From Halolamina pelagica (lineage in GTDB: Archaea; Halobacteriota; Halobacteria; Halobacteriales; Haloferacaceae): a stretch of 64,000 bases of DNA. Position numbers and translations under genes: made by a program. The notes under the pieces are model-generated. The model made no database searches. It had not been told where the DNA came from and worked only from the letters and a program-made list of their open reading frames with translations. The stretch is from the NCBI RefSeq assembly GCF_001307315.1, contig NZ_LGUC01000002.1, positions 124,001 through 188,000 on the forward strand, read 5' to 3'. Of the stretch, positions 8,124 to 17,017 are shown piece after piece (position 1 is the stretch's first letter; every line of letters begins with the position of its first letter).

Positions 8124-10253
8124 CAGGCGTCCCTCTGGATGCTGATAGCCGCGTCGCCGTCGACGGTGATCTCGGTCACGCTGCCACTGAAGCGGTAGGC
8201 GTCGACGCCGCTGCCGACCAGCCCGACGACCTTCCCGTCGGACGCGATGTCCTCGATCTGGTCCCAGCTGGTGCCGTCGTCGGTCGCTTGGCTCAACGAC
8301 TCGTCGCGGGCGACCGAGCCCGAAACCGTGAACGTGTACGTCGTCACGTCGTCGGGCGTCCCGTCGATCGTCACCAGGTGCGGGCGGTCGACCGAGCCGT
8401 CCGTGCTATCGGTCGAGGTGTCCGTGGAGGTGTCTGTCGACGTGTCCGTCGAGGTGTCTGTCGAGGTGTCCGTGGAGGTGTCTGTCGTCGAGTCAGTCTC
8501 CGTCGACGTATCGGTCGTCGAGTCGTCGGTGCTGTCCGCCTCGAACGAGAGCGGGTCGACCACGTTCCCGTTGACCAGCACGTCGAACGCGTAGTCCTGG
8601 GGGTCCCAGGAGAACGACTGGACGCTCCCGTCGACGATGTACGCGTCGCCGTAGCCGTCGTTGCCGGTGAACCCCGTGACGGTGACGGTGCCGTCGCCGT
8701 TGTCCGTGATCGAGTCGCCGTTGCCGGCGGTGACTTTGCTCGAGGTCTCGTGGAGTTCGGCCGTGCCGTCGACGACGAACTCGTAGTTCAGTTCGCCCGA
8801 CTGGCGGGCGATCACTTCGACTACGTCCTCGGTGTCGGCGGTGCTCGCCGCGCCGACGAGGTACGCGAACGTCGTGGTCGTCCCGTCGAGGGAGACGTCG
8901 ACGGTCGCGTCGGCGGGGAGGCTGTAGTCGACGACGCTGTCGTCGAACCGGAACGAGTCGAGTTCGTCCGGCGCGAGCACGCTCGTCACGGTGAACGTGC
9001 CGTCGCCGTTGTCCGTGATCGTGTCACTGTCGGACTCGGCGTCGCCGGCGAACTCGACGGGGCCGTCGACGGTGAACGTCGGCTCGATCGTGCTGTCGTT
9101 CTCCGCCGCGGCGTGGAGGACGAGCGTGTGGGCCATCGAGTCCTGCTCCTGGACCGTCGAGCCGGCGGACCCGTCCCACGGGCCGATCCCGTCGCCGACG
9201 CCCGCGATCTCGTCGGCGGCGGCGTAGCCGGTGACCTCGGACGGGTACGGGAAGTTGACGCTGTCGTCCTCGGTGATGCCCGAGCCGTCGTAGTCCGGCT
9301 CGATGGCGCGGCTACCCGAGCCGGCGACGGTGCAGTTCTCGATGGTCACGTCCATCTCGCCGTTGGACTTGTCACGCACCAGGTCGCCGTCGGAGTCGTT
9401 GTAGAACGCACAGTCGCGGATCTCGACCGTGGAGCCCGCGGCGCCGTCGTGGAGCTCGATCAGGTCTGCGGTGCCGTCGACGTCCAGGTAGATGAACCAG
9501 CAGTTCTCGATCAGCAGGTCCGCCGGGTGACGCAGTCGGATCCCGCGGGAGTGGGGGACGTTGGTGTCGTCGTTCTCCACGGGTTCGGTGACCGCGATCA
9601 GGCTGTTGCGAATGACCGTCCGCTCGCTCTCGTCGGTGCCGTCGCGGTGGCCGACACGAACGTTGGCGATGTTGTTGTTCACCGCCGCGCAGTGCTCCAT
9701 CGTCACCGGCGGCTTGTCGAGATAGGCGCCGTTGTTCACCATCCACCCCCACGCGGAGTTCCGAACAGTGAGTCGGTCGTTCCCCCCGTCGGGCGTGTAC
9801 AGCGCGCGGTCCTCGTCGCGCTGGCCGCCCTCGGGCCAGATGAACCCGTCGACGGTCGCGCCGGGGGCGACGTTAATCCCGGCCTTCGCCTCGTGGTTCG
9901 AGTTCCGCACCACGACGTTCTCGAGTCGTCCCTCGATGTTGCCGTCCATCGTGCCGGACTCGAGGTTCAGCACCACGTCGCCGGCGCTTCCCTCGCCGAC
10001 GATCGCGTCGCCGCTGCCGACCTCGAGACCGGAGCCGTCCCACGTGTACTCCCCGGGGGATCGACGTGCCGCCGCCGGGGAGGTTCACGTCGGCCGCTGC
10101 CGCGTTCCCCGACAACGCGCCCAGCCCGGTCAGCGCAGCCGTCGCGCCGAGGGCCTTCATCATCGACCGCCGCCCGAGCTGGCCGGATGACCCGTCTGAG
10201 TCGGTAGTAGGCTCGTCCTGTGCCGCCTCGTCCTCGCCATGGCGTTCTGCCAT
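8123..10253 (-). CDS. Large Tat-secreted beta-helix protein with DTST repeat linker, frameshifted as sequenced
   Basis: About 710 residues after repair. The Tat signal GRRSMMKALGATAALTGLGA ends at an AAA cleavage site and there is no lipobox. It is followed by a right-handed beta-helix (VVRNSNHEAKAGINVAPGAT; LLIENCWFIYLDVDGTADLI; DVTIENCTVAGSGSRAIEPD). Two related domains of about 100 residues follow, each carrying an ITDNGDGT(F/V)TVT motif. A (DTST)n linker encoded by 12-bp DNA repeats (8400-8530) comes next, then a C-terminal beta domain (TYTFTVSG ... DAYRFSGSVTEITVDGD). The break is in the C/G run at 10051-10059, and one added base restores the frame. Start 10253 is the Met preceding the Tat region. 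Extracellular polysaccharide or surface function inferred. Confidence 0.78.
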
Positions 10254-10627
10254 GAACGGGTAGAGAGGGATTACCTGAAAGTAGATTCTGACGGGGTGGG
10301 GGCCAATCGGGGGTAGAACGCCCTTACTTCCCGACGTTTGTGAGCCAGATAACGATATGATCACGACCAACTCCGGACCGAAGCGGTAAGCGTAGCTTAC
10401 AGATCTACCCAGCGCGCGGCGGAAACCAGTAGGGTAATTTATCTATTAGTAGGGAGCTCCGTACGAGGAGTAGGGTAATTGTTACCACGGCACTACGCGC
10501 GGAGGGCTACAACACGCGCCCAGTAGGTCAAGGCCAAACGCAGTAGTCCGTCCATACGGCGCCTCGTCGTCGACAGGCGAGGGTCACCCTCTCTATAACA
10601 AATTCCGGGCCATCGGAACACGCGGCT
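10254..10627. promoter_or_regulatory. Divergent intergenic control region with repeated TAGGGTAATT and an inverted repeat
   Basis: 374 nt between the divergent beta-helix (minus) and phosphodiesterase-like (plus) genes. It holds the perfect inverted repeat GTAAGC-GTA-GCTTAC (10386-10400) and two copies of AGTAGGGTAATT 41 nt apart (10428-10439 and 10469-10480). A TATA box CTATAACA (10593-10600) lies 28 nt before the GTG at 10628, arguing for a leaderless start there. The repeats may be regulator sites. No protein gene is visible. Confidence 0.45.
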
Positions 10628-12238
10628 GTGACAGATCGAGAATCGGGCGGCATGGAGACGTTACTGATCGGGCTCGACGGCGCCTGTCGGGATGTGCTCG
10701 ATCCGCTTTTCGACGCGGATCGGCTGCCGACGCTGGCCGGACTGTTCGACCGAGGCGTCGTCGACAGCCTGGAGTCCCAGATCCCGCCGTGGACGCCGAG
10801 CGCGTGGCCGTCGCTGTACACCGGCGTCAACCCAGGACGCCACGGCGCGTTCGACTTCCTCGCCTTCGACGGCTACGACTGGGGCCTGGTCAATCGCAGC
10901 CACGTTCGGGAACATGCGCTCTGGGAGCTGCTCGACCGGCACGGGCGCTCGAGCGTGGTGGTCAACGTCCCCGTGACTGGCCCGCCGCGCCCGTTCGACG
11001 GCGCGCTCGTTCCCGGCTACGTGAGCCCGGAGCGCCCGACCTGCCATCCCGAGGGGCTGCTCGAGCGTATCGAGGCCGAACTCGGCGAGTATCGGGTGTA
11101 TGCGCCGGAGGGCGTCGACGGCGACGAGCAGCTGACGTGGTACCGACGGCTGGTCGAGATGCGCGGGGAGGCGTTCCGGCTGCTCGCTGCGGAGCACGAG
11201 CCCGACTTCGGCTTCCTCCAGTTCCAGCAGACGGACACGGTGTTCCACGAGCGCCCGGCGGACGACACCGCGATCAGAACGGTGTTCGAGGCCGTCGACG
11301 ACCAGATCGAACGGACGCTCACCGCGTGTGACCCCGACCGGGTGATCGTCGCCAGCGATCACGGGATCGGCCCCTACGGGGGGACGGAGTTCCGAGTCAA
11401 CGAGTATCTCGCCCAGCAGGACTACCTCCGGACGACCAGCGGCGAGGGTGGTATGCCCTCCTGGACCGCGATCAAAGGCGACGACGAGGCGTCGACGCCA
11501 TCGGCGGCCGAGCGCGCGGTTGCGCTGGCCTCGGCGGTCGGCCTCAGCAGTCAGCGGCTCGGTGCGGTGCTCGACCGTCTGGGCCTGAAAGAGTTCGTGC
11601 TCGACCACGTCTCGACGGACACGGTTCGGGCCGGCACCGAGCGCGTCGACTTCCCGAACTCGGCGGCGTACATGCGCTCGCGAACGGAGCTGGGGGTGCG
11701 GATCAACAAGGCGGGGCGGGATCCCGACGGCGTGGTCGCGCCCGCGGAGTACCCCTCGGTCCGGAGTGATCTGATCGGGGCGCTCGAAGCGGCGCGAACG
11801 CCGGATGGCGATCCCGTCTTCGGGGACGTCGCGCCCGCCGAGGAGTACTTCGAGGGGCCGTACGTCGACGAGGCCGTCGATATTCTCACGGTGCCCGCGG
11901 GGTTCGACCACATGGTCTCGGCGTCGCTGCGCGGCGAGACGTTCGGCGCACCCGACGAGTGGAACCACAAGCCTGCGGGGGTCGTCGCCCTCGCCGGCGA
12001 CGGCGTCGACACGGCCGCCGAGCTGGAAGCGGCCCACCTGTTCGACGTGGCGCCGACCGTGCTCTCCTCGCTTGGGGTCCCGCCTTCGACCCGGATGGAT
12101 GGCGAGACGCTCCCGCCGGTCACGGCCGTGCCGCCGGACTCGTACCCGCCCTTCGAGGCGCGAGTCAGCCGATCCGATGACGAGGCGGTCACCCGCCGAC
12201 TCTCACAACTGGGGTACATCGACGACAATGAGTATTGA
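10628..12238 (+). CDS. Alkaline-phosphatase-superfamily enzyme (type I phosphodiesterase/nucleotide pyrophosphatase-like)
   Basis: 536 residues. LLIGLDGACRDVLDPLF gives the first metal aspartate, TPSAWPSLYTGVNPGRHGAF the catalytic Thr/Ser region, and DRVIVASDHGIGPYGGTEF the second Asp-His metal site, with a further His in PDEWNHKP. Start GTG 10628 is preferred over ATG 10652 because of the TATA spacing. Superfamily members hydrolyse phosphodiesters or transfer phospho- or sulfo-groups. In haloarchaea they often lie in surface-glycan regions, as here. The gene overlaps the following GNAT-like gene by 11 nt, so the two are probably one operon. Substrate unknown. Confidence 0.8.
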   Translation: MTDRESGGMETLLIGLDGACRDVLDPLFDADRLPTLAGLFDRGVVDSLESQIPPWTPSAWPSLYTGVNPGRHGAFDFLAFDGYDWGLVNRSHVREHALWELLDRHGRSSVVVNVPVTGPPRPFDGALVPGYVSPERPTCHPEGLLERIEAELGEYRVYAPEGVDGDEQLTWYRRLVEMRGEAFRLLAAEHEPDFGFLQFQQTDTVFHERPADDTAIRTVFEAVDDQIERTLTACDPDRVIVASDHGIGPYGGTEFRVNEYLAQQDYLRTTSGEGGMPSWTAIKGDDEASTPSAAERAVALASAVGLSSQRLGAVLDRLGLKEFVLDHVSTDTVRAGTERVDFPNSAAYMRSRTELGVRINKAGRDPDGVVAPAEYPSVRSDLIGALEAARTPDGDPVFGDVAPAEEYFEGPYVDEAVDILTVPAGFDHMVSASLRGETFGAPDEWNHKPAGVVALAGDGVDTAAELEAAHLFDVAPTVLSSLGVPPSTRMDGETLPPVTAVPPDSYPPFEARVSRSDDEAVTRRLSQLGYIDDNEY

Positions 12239-13228
12239 ACTCCGCACCATCGACGACGCGTCGCGTTGGAACGAACTACTGAACGACACGAACCACCCGA
12301 CTGGGTTCCACCACGCGGCCGCCCTCGACGTGTTGGAACGACACACCGACGGTGACTGCCACCGGCTGGCCGGCTTCAAAGGCCAGGAACCGGTGGGGCT
12401 GTTTCCCGTGTTCACGATCCGGAAAGGCCCCGCAACCGGGGCGTTCTCGCCGCCGCCGAACCTCAAACTGCCGTACATGGGGCCGCTGATGCTGGATCGG
12501 CAGCCGCTGAAGCGTCGGCGCTACGACAAGCGCAACCGTCGGTTCGTGGAAGCCTGTCAGGACTGGCTCGACAGCCAGCTCGGACCCGGCTACACCTCCC
12601 TCCGGACGGCGCCGGGGTACGACGACGTGCGGCCGTTCCTCTGGCAGGAGTACGACGCGACGCTGCGGTACACCTACATCGTCGACATCGACCGCTCCCC
12701 GACGAGCTCCTGTCGGCGTTCAGCACCGACGCGCGGAAAAACGTCACCAGCGAGTACGACGTGGCGTACGAGATCGAGGAGGGCGGCGTCGACGATATCG
12801 ACCGGATCGTCGACCAAGTTCGCGAGCGACACGCCGAGCAGGACGAACCGTTCTGCCTCGAGAACGCCACCGTCCGGGACCTCTACGATGCGCTGCCCGA
12901 GGGCGTGATCCGGCCGTACGTCTGTCGCGTCGACGGCTCCTACTCGGGTGGGTTCGTGACCGTCGAGTTCGGCGGCCGGGCGATCCGCTGGGTCGGCGCC
13001 GCGAAACCCTCGGTCGATCTCCCGGTGAACGACCTGCTCGACTGGGCGTACGTGACGGACGCGATGGAGCGGGGCGTGACGACGTACGATCTCGCTGGCG
13101 CGAACAACCAGCGCATCGCGCAGTTCAAAGCGAAGTTCGCCCCGGAGCTGGTGCCGTACTACGCGCTGGAGAACGGGAACCGGACGATGACGGCGCTGTC
13201 GAAGCTGTACGGTACACTCCGTTCGTAG
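12228..13228 (+). CDS. GNAT/FemAB-like acyltransferase, frameshifted as sequenced
   Basis: 333 residues after repair. Start ATG 12228 lies inside the end of the upstream gene. N-terminal half: GFHHAAALDVLERHTDGDCH, LAGFKGQEPVGLFPVF. C-terminal half: IRPYVCRVDGSYSGGFVTVE and YDLAGANNQRIAQFKAKFAP, the second GNAT fold typical of the Acetyltransf_6/FemAB group. The frame breaks at C4 12697-12700. One added C restores SPDELLSAFSTDARKNV. Probably transfers an acyl or aminoacyl group to a surface polymer or glycan. Inferred from the family and from linkage to the phosphodiesterase-like gene. Confidence 0.8.
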
Positions 13229-13287
13229 TCGTTCGGGTGAGAAGGTGGGCGGAGGGGGACGACCAGCCCGGTGCTAGGCGGCGACCG

Positions 13288-13704
13288 TCAGGCTTCCGGG
13301 CGCTTTCCTGCTGTCGTCGATTCCCGGAGCCGCTGGATCGCCGACGGTTCGACGAGCTCGACGCCGTACGCGTCGGCGACGCTTAGGGCACCGGTCTCGT
13401 AGCCCGCCGCGGCGGCGACCAGCAGATCCGAGGGCGTCTCCACCTCGCTGAGCACGGCCAGCAGCGTCGCCGCCGAGAGCTGGCTCTCTCCCGGGACGGT
13501 AAGCACGACTCGCGGGCGGGCAGATCGGACGAGGAGGGCGGACCCGTCGTCGATCGGCGCCGTCACGTCGCCGATTCCGTCGGGGCACTCGGCCGGGGCG
13601 GCGTCGACGACCTCCCAGCCGTACGCTCGCCACGTCTGTGCGACAAGTCGCGTGAACTCGTCCGGGTCGAGATGGGCGAACCGCCCGTTGATGTTCGTCT
13701 TCAT
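13288..13704 (-). CDS. Restriction-endonuclease-like (Mrr-cat-type) fold protein
   Basis: 138 residues starting MKTNINGRFAHLDPDEFTRL. The core DEFTRLVAQTWRAYGWEV, then ARPRVVLTVPGESQLSAATL and GYETGALSVADAYGVELV, follows the helix-strand order of Mrr-like endonuclease folds. The usual D-x(n)-ExK triad is not evident: no E/Q-x-K follows the central strand. It may be a degenerate, non-cleaving or DNA-binding version. ATGA overlap with the upstream zinc-ribbon gene indicates coupled translation. Confidence 0.55.
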   Translation of the reverse strand: MKTNINGRFAHLDPDEFTRLVAQTWRAYGWEVVDAAPAECPDGIGDVTAPIDDGSALLVRSARPRVVLTVPGESQLSAATLLAVLSEVETPSDLLVAAAAGYETGALSVADAYGVELVEPSAIQRLRESTTAGKRPEA

Positions 13705-13867
13705 CGCCACCCGTCGGCGATCGCGGACCGATCCACTTCCCCCCGCCGTCGTACCGATCCGGATTGGCCGCGCAGTCGGGGCACCGGTGCACCTGGTCAC
13801 CGTTGTCGCCAAACACGCGGGCGAACCTCGCCGTCACGTGGGCGTCGCAGTTTCGGCATTGGGGCAT
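13701..13867 (-). CDS. Small zinc-ribbon protein (DUF7563-like), frameshifted as sequenced
   Basis: MPQCRNCDAHVTARFARVFG then DQVHRCPDCAANPDRYDGGG gives two Cys-x2-Cys pairs. The frame has no nearby stop unless one base is added to the C6 run at 13739-13744. The protein then ends GGGEVDRSAIADGW and R, with a TGA that overlaps the next gene's ATG by 4 nt, which strongly supports the correction. 56 residues. ATG 13867 is preferred over the TTG at 13870. Probable nucleic-acid-binding or small regulatory protein. Confidence 0.65.
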
Positions 13868-14029
13868 CAACTGTCCCAGTACGCGTCAACGGTTTCGTTA
13901 TACACTGCCTGACAGCACCGCTCGGGGATGGGTGGCGTCGTAGGCTGGATCTGTCGGAACCGGCAGGTCGAGGGATCGGGGTAGTCGACTCATACTTTTG
14001 TCTGCCCGATACGTCGCAGTTACGAAACC

Positions 14030-14239
14030 ATGGAGATCCCCAGCCCCTTCGAGTGCATCGGTGTTCTCGGCGTGATACTCGGCGTAATCGGGCTCCTCGT
14101 CGGGCTCCCGATGCTGCTGATCTGGAACATCGTCCCCTGGGGGTGGTACATCACCGTCGGCAGCGGTACTCTCGTTGGGCTGTCGTTCCTCTACTGCTGG
14201 GGGTGGGAGTGGGAGCACCTGCCGCTCCAGCGGTCCTGA
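14030..14239 (+). CDS. Small two-helix membrane protein, unknown function
   Basis: 69 residues. Two hydrophobic segments (VLGVILGVIGLLVGLPMLLI and WYITVGSGTLVGLSFLYCWG) separated by a short WNIVPW turn. Start at 14030 is supported by the AT-rich CATACTTTTG box at about 13992-14001. Not recognised beyond its membrane topology. It borders the left edge of the origin region. Confidence 0.5.
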   Translation: MEIPSPFECIGVLGVILGVIGLLVGLPMLLIWNIVPWGWYITVGSGTLVGLSFLYCWGWEWEHLPLQRS

Positions 14240-14268
14240 CCGACAGGTCTCGTCGTCCCGGCTCTATT

Positions 14269-14304
14269 CACCGCTACGCGACTCAATCCACCGCTACGCG
14301 ACTC
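14269..14304. repeat. Two direct copies of a 16-bp repeat
   Basis: CACCGCTACGCGACTC occurs at 14269-14284 and again at 14289-14304, a 20-bp period. It lies in the non-coding stretch between the small membrane gene and the orc1 3' end. It does not match the TGTCCG boxes further right. Possible iteron-like element or simple duplication. Confidence 0.5.
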
Positions 14305-14400
14305 TATCCTTCGCTCCGACGACGAACGGACCGGGGACGCGAGGCGTTCGGGATCCACAATCGCGAACCACGGGCCGGATTCGCAAGGTGGCAATTCGTC

Positions 14401-14443
14401 TTAACCAACAGAACGCCCGGGTACCCGGCCATCTGTTGGTTAA
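14401..14443. repeat. 43-bp long palindrome with nested palindromic core
   Basis: Outer arms TTAACCAACAGA (14401-14412) and TCTGTTGGTTAA (14432-14443) are perfect inverted repeats. The spacer contains the perfect 12-bp palindrome CCGGGTACCCGG (14417-14428), with nearly the same centre. It lies about 80 bp left of the origin-box-like cluster. It could be a replication-associated dyad, a regulator or recombinase site, or a terminator. It has no U-run. Confidence 0.7.
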
Positions 14444-14521
14444 CCGTTCGCCGTGTATCCAACGCCACCCTCCGATCTACTCTCAACCGTCTTCCTTCCG
14501 GCCGGTTTACGGCCCGTCTCG

Positions 14522-14743
14522 AACACCACCACGTCCGCAGTTCTGGACGGGTTGGCAACGTTCGACAGGGAACACCACCATGTCCGGAGTTCCGTCTGCG
14601 TAGCCAGCTTCCGTGGGGAACACCACCTTGTCCGTAGTTAAGCCCGTCCTACCCGGGTCGAAAACGTCGGAATCGTCGATCTCGACAGCGAATCGGGAGC
14701 GAGTCCGGGATCAGTAGCCGTCGCCCCAGTATGTCCGGAGTTA
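14522..14743 (+). repeat. Origin-recognition-box-like cluster downstream of orc1
   Basis: Four same-orientation copies of a box close to (A/C)ACCACxxTGTCCGxAGTT. They are at 14522-14546 (ACCACGTCCGCAGTTCTGG, one base shorter), 14571-14593 (CACCATGTCCGGAGTTCC), 14619-14640 (CACCTTGTCCGTAGTTA) and 14722-14743 (CCAGTATGTCCGGAGTTA). Spacing is about 49, 48 and 103 bp. Further copies flank the other end of orc1, which ties the repeat family to this initiator. The first three lie in non-coding DNA and the last lies just past the repaired orc1 stop. Confidence 0.75.
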
Positions 14744-14781
14744 TCTGGTCCGAAGCGGCCTCTACCCGGCAAAATATGCCG

Positions 14782-16049
14782 TCAATCCTCGGTCGCGAAC
14801 TCTCCGAGGCTCGTGTCGACGATCGCTTCCTCCACGTCCTCGTCGAGGAACTCCTGGACCGACGTGTGGACGCCCACGTCGTCGACGGTGTCGGCCATCG
14901 CGTCGAGGAGCAGATGGAGATCCATGTCGATCGCGTACTCGCGGTAGGTGCCGCCGCGTCGGCCCTCGTTGCGTTCCGTGACCGAGATGATCCCCAACAT
15001 CGCGAGCTCGGAGAGGTGGTCCCGCATCCGGCGAGGGACGAGCGGGTCCCGGCCGGCCATCTCCGTGAAGCGCGTGTACCGCGGGCGGATGTCCCGAGAG
15101 CGGACGGGTACCTCCCCTCGAGATCGAGGGTCAGGAGCGCATAGAGCACGAGGTGGCCGTGTTGGGTGAGCCCGGTAATCCCCTCCTTGATCCGCCCGCG
15201 TTCGAGGGCCCGGCGGCCGCGGTCGACGTGCTCCTCGGTCACGTGTTCGGTGTCGTCGTCGCGAGCGAGATCGCCAGCCTTCATCAGGAGGTCGATCGAC
15301 TGCCGGGCGTCACCGGCGTCCTTGGCGCCGTAGGCGGCACAGAGCGGGATCACGCCCGGATTGAGCACGCCATCGTGGAACGCGATATCGACGCGCTGTT
15401 GCAGGATCTTCTGGAGGTCCTCGGCGTCGTACGCCGGGAAGTGGATCTCCTGTTCACATAGCGAGGAGCGGACTTTCGGCGACAGCTCTTCGCGGAACGA
15501 AAAGTCGTTGGAGATACCGATGATCCCGATCTTCGCCTCGGTGAGGTTCCCGTTCGCCCGCGCTCGCGGAAGTTGATACAGGATGGAGTCGTCCTCCACG
15601 TGGTCGACCTCGTCGAGGACGACGATGACGGTGCCGCCACAGGCGTCGAGCTCGTCCCAGAGCATCTCGTAGACGCTCGCCCGGGGATAGCCAGTGGTCG
15701 ATATCTGGTCCGTGTCGCCGCGAAACTGGTTCACCAGCCGCGTCGCGACCTGATAGCTGCTGGTGAGTCCGTCACAGTTGAGCGAGACGAGCGTCAGTTC
15801 GATGTCGTCGTACTGTGCGGTGTCCTCTTTCAAGTGTTCGAGGAGGTATCGTGTCGCAGCGGTCTTCCCGACGCCGGTCTTGCCGTAGAGGAACACGTTG
15901 TTGGGCTGCTCGCCGTTGATCACGGGCTGCAGCGCGGCCCGGTACGTGTCGAGTTCCTCGTCCCGCCCGACGAGTTCGTCAGGCTGGTAGTCCTCCCGGA
16001 GCGCGTCCCGGTCACGGTAGATATCGGTGTCCCGCTCGAACATGCCCAT
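14782..16049 (-). CDS. orc1/cdc6: Orc1/Cdc6-type replication initiator (AAA+ ATPase), frameshifted as sequenced
   Basis: About 422 residues from MGMFERDTDIYRDRDALRED. The usual haloarchaeal Orc start is MxMFxRDxxI, so 16049 is preferred over codons up to 16079. Walker A is GKTGVGKT (residues 56-63), Walker B VIVVLDEVDH (141-150). Sensor and lid regions follow, then a C-terminal winged helix (IRPRYTRFTEMAG; RRMRDHLSELAMLGIISVTE). The frame breaks at C4 15114-15117. One added base turns the tail into LEGEVPVRSRDIRPRYTRF, a characteristic Orc1 stretch, and ends at 14782. It binds origin boxes and loads the MCM helicase. Flanking repeats on both sides support an active origin. Confidence 0.92.
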
Positions 16050-16079
16050 CGCGTTGTAGGAACAGACGTGGCATGTCAC

Positions 16080-16520
16080 ATAAAACCACCGCGTCCGGAG
16101 TGTCCGCTGTTTCCGCTGTTCTCTATACTCTTAAAGAAGCGATGCACACACCCACCCCACTTTGTCCGCAGTTCTCGGCCAGATACAGGGGGTGGGGGTC
16201 GAACCCACAGAAACCGCTCTTTTAGATAGTAACCTATTTATCCATGGCAGAATAGTTGGTCCGTAGCCTCAACAAAGATGTTTGAACGGACTAATCGTCC
16301 GTGAAAACAACCCACCGTTTCGAGCTCTCTCCATGAGTGTACGGCCACCCTCCCGCCGTGTTCGTCGAACTGCGGACAAAGTGGGGGGAGGGTGTTGCCG
16401 GCTGTCCGTGGTCCGGCCGAACCCGTGATTTTCCGTGGTTGAGTACGCGAGTAGTTCTGGTCCGTCTCCTCCGACGGCGATCTCGTACGTCGCCACACCA
16501 CGATGTCCGCAGTAACCCGC
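16080..16520. other. Probable replication origin: inverted origin boxes flanking an AT-rich unwinding region
   Basis: Between the orc1 start and the DUF211 gene. Boxes on the plus strand: 16082-16104 (ACCACCGCGTCCGGAGTGTC), 16153-16176 (CCCCACTTTGTCCGCAGTTC) and 16492-16517 (ACACCACGATGTCCGCAGTA). A minus-strand box is at 16367-16390 (reverse complement CCCCACTTTGTCCGCAGTTC). The pair at 16153-16176 and 16367-16390 is inverted and shares 20 identical bases. They enclose the AT-rich stretch 16217-16243 (TTTTAGATAGTAACCTATTT). Weaker half-boxes occur near 16253 and 16453. The rest of 16521-16727 holds no gene. A TATA-like GGATTAAG at 16698-16705 serves the next gene. Confidence 0.75.
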
Positions 16521-16727
16521 CGAACGTGTCAGCAGAACAGCGGACGCCGTGGGGTGTCCACCCGATCGAGCGCCGTTCGACCAAGCGGGCGACCGTCCGT
16601 ACCCAAGGACGGCAGTCAGTGGGAGAGACCGATCGCCTGTGGTCGAAGACAACCGGCTGCCGCCGGGAACGACGAGTTGTGTCTCACCGCCCACCGGGAT
16701 TAAGCGAGGGGGCGACAAACACCGAGT

Positions 16728-17015
16728 ATGGTCACTGCCCGGCGCCTCGTCCTCGATCTGTTGAAACCCTACAAACCGGACATCGTCACGGTCGCCGACG
16801 CCGTCGCCGGCATCGACGGCATCACCGGCGTCAACGTCGCGCTGGTCGAGACCGATAAGGAGGTTCAGACGGTCAAGATGACCGTCGAGGGCGACCCGAT
16901 ACAGGTCGAGACAGTGTACGAAACACTCGAGGATCTCGGGGCCGCGGTACACTCGATCGACGAGGTCGTCTGTGGCGATCACATCGTCGAACAGAGCACA
17001 ACCCCGCAGGACTGA
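16728..17015 (+). CDS. DUF211 family protein
   Basis: 95 residues. ARRLVLDLLKPYKPDIVTVA opens the protein and GITGVNVALVETDKEVQTVK supplies the ferredoxin-like beta-alpha-beta core typical of this archaeal family of uncharacterised small proteins. The TATA-like box GGATTAAG 23-30 nt upstream fits a leaderless start at 16728. It is 2 nt from the VIT1/CCC1-type transporter and probably cotranscribed, which hints at a metal-related role. Inferred only from context. Confidence 0.8.
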   Translation: MVTARRLVLDLLKPYKPDIVTVADAVAGIDGITGVNVALVETDKEVQTVKMTVEGDPIQVETVYETLEDLGAAVHSIDEVVCGDHIVEQSTTPQD

Positions 17016-17017
17016 GC

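Noticed and set aside
8400..8530. Minisatellite or regulatory repeat
   Set aside because: The 12-bp repeats lie in frame inside a secreted protein and encode a Thr/Ser/Asp linker, a normal feature of haloarchaeal surface proteins.
8288..10207. 639-codon plus-strand frame opposite the secreted beta-helix protein
   Set aside because: Composition is shadow-like (RRGVCRGVRGGV repeats from the DTST linker), with no domain. The minus strand has a Tat signal and beta-helix rungs.
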